From NCBI GenBank assembly GCA_946481355.1, contig CAMLNH010000176.1, forward strand, positions 1 through 6,087: a DNA stretch of 6,087 nucleotides, written 5' to 3'. The position numbers and the translations under genes are program-made. This document shows positions 1 to 5,107 of the stretch, piece after piece (the stretch's first letter is position 1; each line of letters begins with the position of its first letter). The notes below the pieces were generated by a model. It saw only the letters and a list, made by a program, of their open reading frames with translations, did not search any database and was not told the origin of the DNA. The DNA comes from an uncultured Curvibacter sp. (GTDB lineage Bacteria; Pseudomonadota; Gammaproteobacteria; Burkholderiales; Burkholderiaceae).

Positions 1-564
1 GCCGGCACCACGGGCGTGTGCAGCGGCACGGGCTGCAATGCCATCCGGCTCGGCAGCACGGGCATGGTGCTGGGCCGCCTGAACCTGCTCAACGCCTATG
101 GCTCGGACGCCCTGCCCCTGCTGGTGCCAGTGCGTGCCGAGTACTGGAACGGCAACAGCTGGCAGCTCAACACCGAGGACCGCTGCACCACGCTGAGCGC
201 GAGCAATCTGGCCGTGGGCAACACAGTGAGCAGCAGCGGCCTGAGCGTCACCAGTGCCAGCCTGGCCCTGAGTCCCTCGACCACGATGAGCGGTGGCCTG
301 ACCAACTTCCGCATCACACCGGCCACGCGCGCGCCGGGCAGCGTGGACGTGGTGCTCAACCTGGGCCAGGGCGTGGATGCCAACACCGACTGGTGCGGCG
401 CCTGGACCTCAGGCCCGGCCGCCGGCACGGGCACAGCCCCGGTGCCTGATCTGAGCTTCATGACCGCGCAATGGTGCGGCGCCAATGCCGACCGCGCACC
501 GGCCGCGCGCCTGCGCTTCGGCAGCCCGACCACACCCTTCATCTACCTGCGCGAGCGGTACTGA
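1..564 (+). CDS. MshQ-like protein, DUF6701 domain, C-terminal part
   Basis: The frame is open from the first base, so the start lies outside the window; 187 residues are visible, ending at TGA 562-564. The sequence resembles the C-terminal DUF6701 region found in MshQ-like proteins of MSHA/type IV pilus-type clusters. It has a GRLNLLNAYGSDALPLLVPV stretch (about residues 25-44), followed by AEYWNGNSW and a DRC-TTL motif, and it closes with FIYLRERY. The Ser/Thr/Gly/Ala-rich composition and five spaced cysteines (two in a CX4C arrangement near residues 7-12, then DRC, DWC and QWC) suit an exported protein with disulfides. The role is probably cell-surface or pilus-associated, but the biochemical function of the domain is not established. 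No pilus gene is visible here to confirm the context. Family call fairly sure; role inferred. Confidence 0.75.
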   Translation, partial: AGTTGVCSGTGCNAIRLGSTGMVLGRLNLLNAYGSDALPLLVPVRAEYWNGNSWQLNTEDRCTTLSASNLAVGNTVSSSGLSVTSASLALSPSTTMSGGLTNFRITPATRAPGSVDVVLNLGQGVDANTDWCGAWTSGPAAGTGTAPVPDLSFMTAQWCGANADRAPAARLRFGSPTTPFIYLRERY

Positions 565-600
565 AAAAACAAAAGCCGCACAGTGCTGACACTGTGCGGC
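563..600 (-). terminator. Rho-independent terminator of tRNA-Leu
   Basis: A perfect 11-bp stem, GCCGCACAGTG (575-585) paired with CACTGTGCGGC (590-600), closes a 4-base loop. Read on the minus strand the hairpin is followed at once by TTTTGTTTTTT, the classic intrinsic-terminator layout. It begins 8 bases past the encoded CCA of the tRNA. On the plus strand no T-run follows, so it should act mainly on the tRNA transcript, although the stem could also protect the 3' end of the mshQ-like mRNA. The T-tract reaches into the stop codon of the mshQ-like gene. Confidence 0.88.
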
Positions 601-608
601 CTTGAATA

Positions 609-693
609 TGGTGCCTCGGGTCGGAATCGAACCGACACTCCTTTCGGAACCGGATTTTGAGTCCGGCGCGTCTACCAATTTCACCACCGAGGC
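609..693 (-). tRNA. tRNA-Leu, anticodon CAA
   Basis: This is an 85-base tRNA on the minus strand. The acceptor stem GCCTCGG (693-687) pairs perfectly with CCGAGGC (619-613), followed by discriminator A and an encoded CCA (611-609). The anticodon stem CCGGA/TCCGG encloses the loop CTCAAAA, giving anticodon CAA, which reads the leucine codon UUG. A long variable arm, as expected of class II leucine tRNAs, and a T-loop of the GGTTCGATTCC type are visible. The gene appears monocistronic: a strong terminator lies just downstream, and the neighbours on both sides are on the other strand. tRNA-Leu genes are common integration sites, but no att-like duplication or integrase is present in the window. 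Confidence 0.96.
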
Positions 694-717
694 AGGGCGG
701 GCCATTCACGGAGAATG

Positions 718-724
718 AAGGCGG
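718..724 (+). promoter_or_regulatory. Shine-Dalgarno-like site upstream of cysM
   Basis: AAGGCGG at 718-724 contains AGGCGG, five of six matches to AGGAGG. It sits 5 bases before an ATG at 730, a normal spacing for that out-of-frame ATG, but 22 bases before the cysM ATG at 747, which is too far for ordinary direct use. The alternative in-frame GTG codons at 738 and 741 are 13 and 16 bases away. The site is therefore the basis for proposing a short leader frame ahead of cysM. Confidence 0.35.
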
Positions 725-726
725 AA

Positions 727-755
727 ATTATGGCACAGTGGTGGCCATGAACTAC
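727..755 (-). promoter_or_regulatory. Candidate extended -10 promoter for tRNA-Leu
   Basis: On the minus strand the bases 735-727 read TGCCATAAT, an extended -10 element (TGn followed by a hexamer matching TATAAT at five of six positions). No good -35 hexamer is found at 16-18 bases spacing (about 749-755), which an extended -10 can tolerate. Transcription would begin near 720, leaving a leader of about 27 bases before the mature tRNA at 693. The region overlaps the translation start of cysM on the opposite strand. Confidence 0.42.
730..750 (+). CDS. Possible six-codon leader peptide ahead of cysM
   Basis: The frame ATG GCA CAG TGG TGG CCA TGA encodes MAQWWP. Its stop codon overlaps the cysM start as ATGA (747-750), the arrangement typical of translational coupling. 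It is preceded by a good Shine-Dalgarno match (718-724), whereas cysM itself has none at normal distance. So short a frame can easily arise by chance, so this is a hypothesis and not a firm gene call. Confidence 0.2.
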   Translation: MAQWWP

Positions 756-1649
756 CCCACGATCGAAGATGCCATCGGCAAGACGCCGCTCGTGGCGCTG
801 CAGCGCATCGGCGCCACCGACAACAAGACCCGCGGCAACGTCGTCCTCGGCAAGCTCGAAGGCAACAACCCGGCCGGCTCGGTCAAGGACCGCCCCGCCC
901 TCTCGATGATCCAGCGCGCCGAGGAGCGCGGCGATATCAAACCGGGGGACACGCTGATCGAAGCCACCTCGGGCAACACCGGCATCGCGCTGGCCATGGC
1001 CGCCGCCATCAAGGGCTACCGCATGGTGCTCATCATGCCGGAGGATCTGTCGATCGAACGCGCGCAGACCATGAAGGCCTTCGGCGCCGAACTCATCCTC
1101 ACCCCCAAGAGCGGCGGCATGGAATACGCGCGCGACCTGGCCGAACAGATGGAAAAAAGCGGCAAGGGCCGCGTGCTCGACCAGTTTGCCAACGCTGACA
1201 ACCCGCGCATCCACTACGAGACCACAGGCCCCGAGCTCTGGGAGCAGACGGGCGGGCGCATCACGCACTTCGTGAGCGCCATGGGCACCACGGGCACCAT
1301 CACCGGCGTCTCGCGTTTCCTCAAGGAAAAGAACCCGGCCATCAAGATCATCGGCGCCCAGCCCAGCGAGGGCTCGCGCATCCCGGGCATCCGCAAATGG
1401 CCGCAGGAATACCTGCCCAAGATCTACGATCCCAGCCGCGTGGACGAGCTGGTCTATGTGAGCCAGAGCGACGCCGAGGAAATGTGCCGCCGTCTGGCGC
1501 GCGAGGAAGGCATCTTCGCCGGCATCTCGGCCGCAGGCGCCTGCTGGGTGGCCCAGCAGATCGCAGCAACGGCGCAGAACGCCACCATCGTCTTCGTGGT
1601 CTGTGACCGCGGCGACCGCTACTTGTCGACAGGCGTCTTTCCCGCCTGA
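747..1649 (+). CDS. cysM: Cysteine synthase B (O-acetylserine sulfhydrylase B)
   Basis: A 300-residue PLP enzyme of the fold-type II cysteine synthase family, close to the usual CysM length of about 300. It forms L-cysteine from O-acetylserine and sulfide; the CysM branch is also known to use thiosulfate, giving S-sulfocysteine. Visible motifs: the PLP lysine in GSVKDR (K47), the substrate loop TSGNTG (74-79), the phosphate-binding GTTGT (180-184), and SEGSRIPGIRKWPQEYLP (207-224). The C-terminal CDRGDRYLSTGVF (286-298) is typical of CysM; CysK has an SSGERYLS-type ending. The usual GISSG motif appears as GISAAG (259-264), keeping the first serine. The enzyme is cytoplasmic. The ATG at 747 was chosen because MNYPTIEDAIGKTPL matches the normal N-terminus; the frame stays open upstream to 657, but that part overlaps the tRNA gene and is not coding. 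No Shine-Dalgarno lies at normal distance. It is the first gene of a four-gene co-directional run. Confidence 0.95.
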   Translation: MNYPTIEDAIGKTPLVALQRIGATDNKTRGNVVLGKLEGNNPAGSVKDRPALSMIQRAEERGDIKPGDTLIEATSGNTGIALAMAAAIKGYRMVLIMPEDLSIERAQTMKAFGAELILTPKSGGMEYARDLAEQMEKSGKGRVLDQFANADNPRIHYETTGPELWEQTGGRITHFVSAMGTTGTITGVSRFLKEKNPAIKIIGAQPSEGSRIPGIRKWPQEYLPKIYDPSRVDELVYVSQSDAEEMCRRLAREEGIFAGISAAGACWVAQQIAATAQNATIVFVVCDRGDRYLSTGVFPA

Positions 1650-1658
1650 GCCAAGGCC

Positions 1659-1674
1659 GACGCTGACAAGCGTC
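1659..1674 (+). other. Small hairpin between cysM and the fapA-like gene
   Basis: GACGCT (1659-1664) and AGCGTC (1669-1674) can form a 6-bp stem with a GACA loop, 9 bases after the cysM stop. No T-run follows, so it is not an intrinsic terminator. It might stabilise or process the mRNA, or be chance. Confidence 0.3.
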
Positions 1675-1693
1675 AGACCCGTGAGGAAACTTC

Positions 1694-3298
1694 ATGGCAG
1701 CTGAGCATGTCCTGGAAATCAATGACCGTGACGGCCAGCTGTGGGTTCATGTCCAGCCGGCAGCAGACAGCGCTGCACTGGCCGAGGCCGATGTTCGCGC
1801 CCGGATCGAGGAAGCCGGCTATGGCCACTGGCATCTCAAGGATGAGGCCCTCGCGATGCTGGTGGGGCGCTTCAACGCCCACCCCGGCCCGCTGGAGATG
1901 CAGGTTGGTGAGCGACAGGACGCCCAGCTGACCCTGGAGGTGGCCCCGGACGCTTGCAGCGTCTGGGCCCAGGTCACGCCGGCCCGCGGCGGCAAATCAC
2001 TGACACCCGAAGACATCTCTCAGGCGCTGCAGCAGGCCCAGGTGGTGTTCGGGGTGGACCCCAGGGCCCTGGACCAGGTCTATGCGGCGCAAACGCCGAC
2101 ACGCTTCCTGCTGGCCTCGGCCCAGCCTCCAGTGCACGGCACGGATGCCCGCTTCCAGCTGCTGGTCGATCTGGCGCGTGACCGGGCGCCCAAGGTCGAC
2201 GCTCAGGGCCTGATCGATTTCCGCGAGCATGGCGCCATCCCGACGGTAGACGTGGGCACGCCCGTGATGCGACGCATCCCGGCCCAACCCGGCAAGGATG
2301 GCCGCAACGTGCGGGGCGAACCGCTGCCAGCCACGCCGGGGCTGGATCACCCCTACGCCGCCAATCTGGCGGGCGTAGCACCCTCACGCGAGGATGCGAA
2401 CCTGCTGGTCGCCACCCTGAAGGGGTGTCCGGCCAGTGTGGAACATGGCGTTCTGGTCGAGCAACTGCTGTCCGTGGGCAACGTCGACATGGATCTGGGC
2501 AACATCACCTACGACGGCTCGGTCTACATCGAAGGTGATGTGCTCGCCGGCATGAAAGTGCATGTGAGCGGTGACATCACCGTCACCGGCACGGTAGAGG
2601 GTGGTGAGCTGGAGGCTGGCGGTTTCATCGCTGTGGGGGGTGGCATCCTCGCCCACGCCCAGGTCAAGGCCGCGGGGTCCGTGTCTGCACGCTTTGTGGA
2701 GAACTCCCGGGTCCAGGCCGGCACGGTGATCGCCATCGAGGACATGGCCTTGCAAAGCGAACTGCAAGCGCTCAACCAGATCATGGTGGGAGAGAAGGCT
2801 CCCGAGCGAGGCCGGCTCGTGGGCGGCACCGCCCGCAGCATGATGCAGATACGCACGCCCTGGCTGGGCGCCGATGCGAGCGGCGTCACCACGGTGCAGG
2901 TGGGCGTGAACCCCGAACTGGAAGCTCGCCATCAGGCGCTCGATGCGCTGATCAAGAAGCAGGATGCCGAGCTGGACAACCTGACCAAGGTCGTCACACA
3001 CCTCAAGCAACAAGGCGACCCCAAAGGCCTGCTGGAGCGGGCCCGGGCCTCGTGGCGCCATGCCACCCAGGAGCTGGCCCGCTACGTGCAGGAAAGGGCG
3101 GAACTGCAGGAGCGCCTGGCATTGGTCAAGGAGGCGCGCGTGGAAGTGACCCAGGGGGTGACCGGGGTGGTCGACTTGATGTTCGGCAAACATGTGCGGC
3201 GTTTGCAGCGCAACTATGACGCCGGGGTGTTCAGCCTGGACGAAGCCGGACAACTGGTCATCCGCCAGGGCCACGGAGAGCCCACCGTGGTTCATTGA
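1694..3298 (+). CDS. FapA family protein (DUF342 beta-helix and coiled coil)
   Basis: A 534-residue cytoplasmic-looking protein with no signal peptide or membrane segment. The N-terminal ~170 residues contain a stretch, TPEDISQALQQAQVVFGVD, typical of the region before DUF342. The conserved part begins at DFREHG (175) and includes a GKDGRNVRGEPLP segment. Residues about 255-350 form a Gly/Val-rich repeating pattern (GNITYDGSVYIEGDV, then GDITVTGTVEGG, then AGGFIAVGGG) expected of a right-handed beta-helix, with an SARFVENSRVQAG motif usual in the family. Residues about 406-486 look like a long coiled coil rich in Glu, Leu, Lys and Gln. In Vibrio vulnificus the namesake FapA is linked to flagellation and interacts with EIIA-Glc, but many homologues lie away from flagellar genes and are uncharacterised; this one has no flagellar neighbour in view. 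The start ATG has TGAGGA at 1682-1687, 6 bases upstream. It lies 44 bases after cysM. Family call strong, function unknown. Confidence 0.85.
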   Translation: MAAEHVLEINDRDGQLWVHVQPAADSAALAEADVRARIEEAGYGHWHLKDEALAMLVGRFNAHPGPLEMQVGERQDAQLTLEVAPDACSVWAQVTPARGGKSLTPEDISQALQQAQVVFGVDPRALDQVYAAQTPTRFLLASAQPPVHGTDARFQLLVDLARDRAPKVDAQGLIDFREHGAIPTVDVGTPVMRRIPAQPGKDGRNVRGEPLPATPGLDHPYAANLAGVAPSREDANLLVATLKGCPASVEHGVLVEQLLSVGNVDMDLGNITYDGSVYIEGDVLAGMKVHVSGDITVTGTVEGGELEAGGFIAVGGGILAHAQVKAAGSVSARFVENSRVQAGTVIAIEDMALQSELQALNQIMVGEKAPERGRLVGGTARSMMQIRTPWLGADASGVTTVQVGVNPELEARHQALDALIKKQDAELDNLTKVVTHLKQQGDPKGLLERARASWRHATQELARYVQERAELQERLALVKEARVEVTQGVTGVVDLMFGKHVRRLQRNYDAGVFSLDEAGQLVIRQGHGEPTVVH

Positions 3299-3315
3299 AT
3301 GACCGGTCCGCCGCC

Positions 3316-3351
3316 ATGACGACTACACCAACCCCGTGTCTCAGCACATGA
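3316..3351 (+). CDS. Possible 11-codon frame overlapping the Nudix start
   Basis: ATG at 3316 opens a frame encoding MTTTPTPCLST that stops at TGA 3349-3351, overlapping the Nudix ATG (3348) as ATGA. No convincing Shine-Dalgarno precedes either ATG. Termination-reinitiation would explain how the Nudix gene is translated without its own site, but a chance frame is at least as likely. Confidence 0.12.
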   Translation: MTTTPTPCLST

Positions 3352-3896
3352 ACCACGACTACCACTACTGCCCGGCCTGCGCCACGCCCCTGGCGCTCAT
3401 CAGCCTGATGGAGGACGGGGGTGCCAAGGAACGCACACGCTGCCCGGCCTGCGGCTGGACGCACTGGAACAACCCGGTGCCCGTGCTTGCCGCCGTGGTG
3501 GAGTACCAGGGGCAGATCCTGCTGGCGCGCAATGCGGCCTGGGAAGGCAAGATGTATGCGCTGATCACCGGTTTCATGGAAGCCGGCGAGACCCCGCAGC
3601 AGGGTATCGCACGCGAGATCCAGGAAGAGACGAACCTGCGCGCACTGGAGCTCAACCTCATTGGCGTCTACGATTTCCAGCGCATGAACCAGCTCATCGT
3701 GGCCTACCACGCGCGCTGTGAAGGCGAGGTGCGGCTGTCGCCCGAGCTCGTGGACTACCGACTGTTCACGCCGGACAAGGTGAAATGCTGGCCGGCCGGC
3801 ACCGGCTACGCCCTGGCCGACTGGCTGCGTACACGCGGCCACGAGCCCCAGTTCATCGAGTGGTCGCGTCCTTCTGCCCCCACGCCGGACAGCTGA
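3348..3896 (+). CDS. Nudix hydrolase with N-terminal zinc ribbon
   Basis: A 182-residue cytoplasmic enzyme. The N-terminus carries a four-cysteine zinc ribbon, CPAC at residues 8-11 and CPACG at 32-36. The Nudix fold follows, starting near NNPVPVLAAVVE (41-52). The Nudix box spans 75-97: G75, E81, then REIQEE (89-94), which supplies the metal-binding glutamates; the glycine normally near the box end is Asn (N96). Nudix enzymes split nucleoside diphosphates linked to another moiety. A zinc ribbon before a Nudix domain recalls NudC (NADH pyrophosphatase/deNADding enzyme), but the SQPWPFP motif that marks NudC is absent: YDFQRMNQLIVAYHA follows instead. The protein is also shorter than NudC, so the substrate is unassigned. 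ATG 3348 is preferred over the in-frame GTG at 3336 because the protein then begins just before the ribbon; neither has a good ribosome-binding site. It lies 49 bases after the fapA-like gene, probably co-transcribed. Confidence 0.88.
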   Translation: MNHDYHYCPACATPLALISLMEDGGAKERTRCPACGWTHWNNPVPVLAAVVEYQGQILLARNAAWEGKMYALITGFMEAGETPQQGIAREIQEETNLRALELNLIGVYDFQRMNQLIVAYHARCEGEVRLSPELVDYRLFTPDKVKCWPAGTGYALADWLRTRGHEPQFIEWSRPSAPTPDS

Positions 3897-3915
3897 TACC
3901 CGTATTGCTTAAAAT
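3886..3915 (+). promoter_or_regulatory. Candidate promoter for tusA
   Basis: CGGACA (3886-3891, four of six matches to TTGACA) lies 18 bases before TAAAAT (3910-3915, five of six matches to TATAAT), at the edge of an AT-rich patch (about 3903-3935) that stands out in this GC-rich sequence. The start point would be near 3922, giving a leader of about 24 bases. The -35 overlaps the last codons of the Nudix gene. An alternative pairing, TTGCTT (3905-3910) with ATTTAT (3929-3934), is weaker. Confidence 0.35.
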
Positions 3916-3945
3916 TCAGCCAGTATTGATTTATCTGGACCTGTG

Positions 3946-4173
3946 ATGAACGCTGACCGAGAACTCGACACCCGCGGCCTGAACTGCCCCCTGCCCATCC
4001 TCAAGGCCAAGAAGGCCCTGGCGGAAATGCAGAGCGGCCAGACCCTCAAGGTCGTCGCCACCGACTCCGGCTCGGTGCGCGACTTCGCAGCCTTTGCCAA
4101 GCAGACCGGCAACGAGCTGCTGGAACAGAGCACCGAGGGCAAGGACTACATCCACGTCCTCAAGCGTCGATAA
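3946..4173 (+). CDS. TusA-family sulfurtransferase
   Basis: A 75-residue protein of the TusA/SirA/YedF family, about the usual size (75-81). It carries the hallmark DTRGLNCPLPILKAKKAL, with the sulfur-accepting cysteine at C14 in the CPLP motif, and the C-terminal beta strand DYIHVLKRR. TusA proteins carry persulfide sulfur from cysteine desulfurase to downstream acceptors, in E. coli for 2-thiouridine formation in tRNA, and relatives serve other sulfur-transfer paths. No tusBCD or tusE gene is visible, so its relay partner is unknown and the symbol tusA is not assigned as certain. ATG 3946 is favoured over the GTG directly before it (3943). The ribosome-binding site is weak. It stands 49 bases after the Nudix gene and converges on galU with a 29-base gap. 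With cysM upstream, two genes of the run concern sulfur. Confidence 0.92.
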   Translation: MNADRELDTRGLNCPLPILKAKKALAEMQSGQTLKVVATDSGSVRDFAAFAKQTGNELLEQSTEGKDYIHVLKRR

Positions 4174-4193
4174 ATACAAGCCCGCACAGGGCT
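4170..4193 (-). terminator. Weak candidate terminator for galU
   Basis: AGCCC (4179-4183) and GGGCT (4189-4193) form a 5-bp GC-rich stem with a 5-base loop. On the minus strand it starts 9 bases past the galU stop and is followed by TGTATTTAT, a moderately T-rich tail. On the plus strand, serving tusA, no T-run follows. The stem is short and the tail interrupted, so this is a weak call. Confidence 0.42.
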
Positions 4194-4202
4194 CTCAACG
4201 AC

Positions 4203-5081
4203 TCAGAACTTGAGCGACTTCAGATAGTCGCGAAAACGCGTGCCCACCTCGGGGTGCGCCAGGGCCAGCTCCACGGTGGCCTCCAGAAAACCTTCCTTGC
4301 TGCCGCAGTCATAGCGCTTGCCTGCATAGGTGTAGGCGTAGGCGGCTTCTTGCTTGAGCAAACCAGCAATGCCGTCGGTGAGCTGAATCTCGCCGCCCGC
4401 ACCGCGCGGCTGCTGGCGGATCTGCTCGAAGACCGCCGGCGTGAGGATGTAGCGGCCGGCCACGGCCAGGCGTGAAGGTGCAGCCTCTGGCGCCGGCTTT
4501 TCCACCATCCGTTCGATCTGCAGCAGGCGCTCACCGGCGGGCGTGCCCGCGACGATGCCGTAGCGGCGCACCTGCTCCTGCGGCACCTCCTGCACCGCGA
4601 GCACCGAACGGCCCAGGCGCTGGAAGACCTCGGCCATCTGCACCAGCACAGGCGAGCCGCCGGGCGGGCCCATCATCAGATCGTCGGCCAGCAACACGGC
4701 AAAGGGCGCGCCTTCGGTCAGGTGCTCGGCGCAGAGCACCGCATGACCCAGGCCGAGTGCGCGCGGCTGGCGTACATAGGAACAGAGCATGTCCTCGGGC
4801 TGCACCGAACGCACGATGTCCAGCAGGGCCTGCTTGCCGGCCTGTTCGAGCTCGTTCTCCAGCTCGTAGGCGGTGTCGAAATGGTCCTCGATGGCACGCT
4901 TGTTGCGGCCCGTCACGAAGACCATGTGGCGGATGCCGGCCGCATAGGCCTCTTCCACCGCGTACTGGATCAGCGGCTTGTCGACGACGGGCAGCATCTC
5001 CTTGGGCGCCGCCTTGGTGGCGGGCAGGAAACGCGTGCCCAGGCCAGCGACGGGGAAAACAGCGGTCTTGATCTTGTTCAT
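4203..5081 (-). CDS. galU: UTP-glucose-1-phosphate uridylyltransferase
   Basis: A 292-residue cytoplasmic nucleotidyltransferase that makes UDP-glucose and pyrophosphate from UTP and glucose-1-phosphate, supplying lipopolysaccharide, capsule and galactose metabolism. Motifs: the nucleotide-binding [20 protein letters not shown] (12-31), [12 protein letters not shown] (104-115), the metal-associated ADD (132-134), RYGIV (173-177), VEKP (193-196) and GEIQLTDGI (230-238). Length is normal for bacterial GalU (about 290-300). The start at 5081 ([15 protein letters not shown]) was picked over in-frame starts at 5090 and 5111: AGGGAGA at 5097-5091 is 9 bases upstream of the chosen ATG, while the ATG at 5090 nearly touches that site and the one at 5111 would overlap the end of valS. 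It follows valS by 26 bases on the same strand, so co-transcription is likely. Confidence 0.96.
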   Translation of the reverse strand: MNKIKTAVFPVAGLGTRFLPATKAAPKEMLPVVDKPLIQYAVEEAYAAGIRHMVFVTGRNKRAIEDHFDTAYELENELEQAGKQALLDIVRSVQPEDMLCSYVRQPRALGLGHAVLCAEHLTEGAPFAVLLADDLMMGPPGGSPVLVQMAEVFQRLGRSVLAVQEVPQEQVRRYGIVAGTPAGERLLQIERMVEKPAPEAAPSRLAVAGRYILTPAVFEQIRQQPRGAGGEIQLTDGIAGLLKQEAAYAYTYAGKRYDCGSKEGFLEATVELALAHPEVGTRFRDYLKSLKF

Positions 5082-5090
5082 GGTCACCAT

Positions 5091-5097
5091 TCTCCCT
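5091..5097 (-). promoter_or_regulatory. galU ribosome-binding site
   Basis: AGGGAGA read on the minus strand (5097-5091) matches the Shine-Dalgarno core, ends 9 bases before the ATG at 5081, and decides the galU start among three candidates. Confidence 0.65.
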
Positions 5098-5107
5098 GCG
5101 GAATGTG

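Noticed and set aside
575..600. Perfect inverted repeat as an operator or mobile-element end
   Set aside because: The adjoining T-run on the minus strand and its position just past the tRNA CCA fit an intrinsic terminator fully.
609..693. tRNA-Leu as an integration site for a mobile element
   Set aside because: No integrase, no repeat of the tRNA 3' end elsewhere in the window, and both flanks hold ordinary genes.
657..746. In-frame upstream extension of cysM by 30 codons
   Set aside because: It overlaps the tRNA-Leu gene, encodes no conserved CysM sequence, and the family N-terminus matches the ATG at 747.
681..1268. 195-codon minus-strand open frame opposite cysM
   Set aside because: Antisense shadow of cysM with low-complexity Arg/Ala/Gly-rich translation; it also overlaps the 5' part of the tRNA gene.
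2384..3295. 303-codon open frame on the minus strand opposite the fapA-like gene
   Set aside because: It lies wholly within a convincing DUF342 gene, and its His/Gln/Leu/Gly-rich product matches no family I recognise. Long antisense frames are expected in GC-rich coding DNA.
3348..3896. Assignment of the Nudix gene as nudC
   Set aside because: The zinc ribbon fits, but the SQPWPFP motif is missing and the protein is much shorter than NudC.
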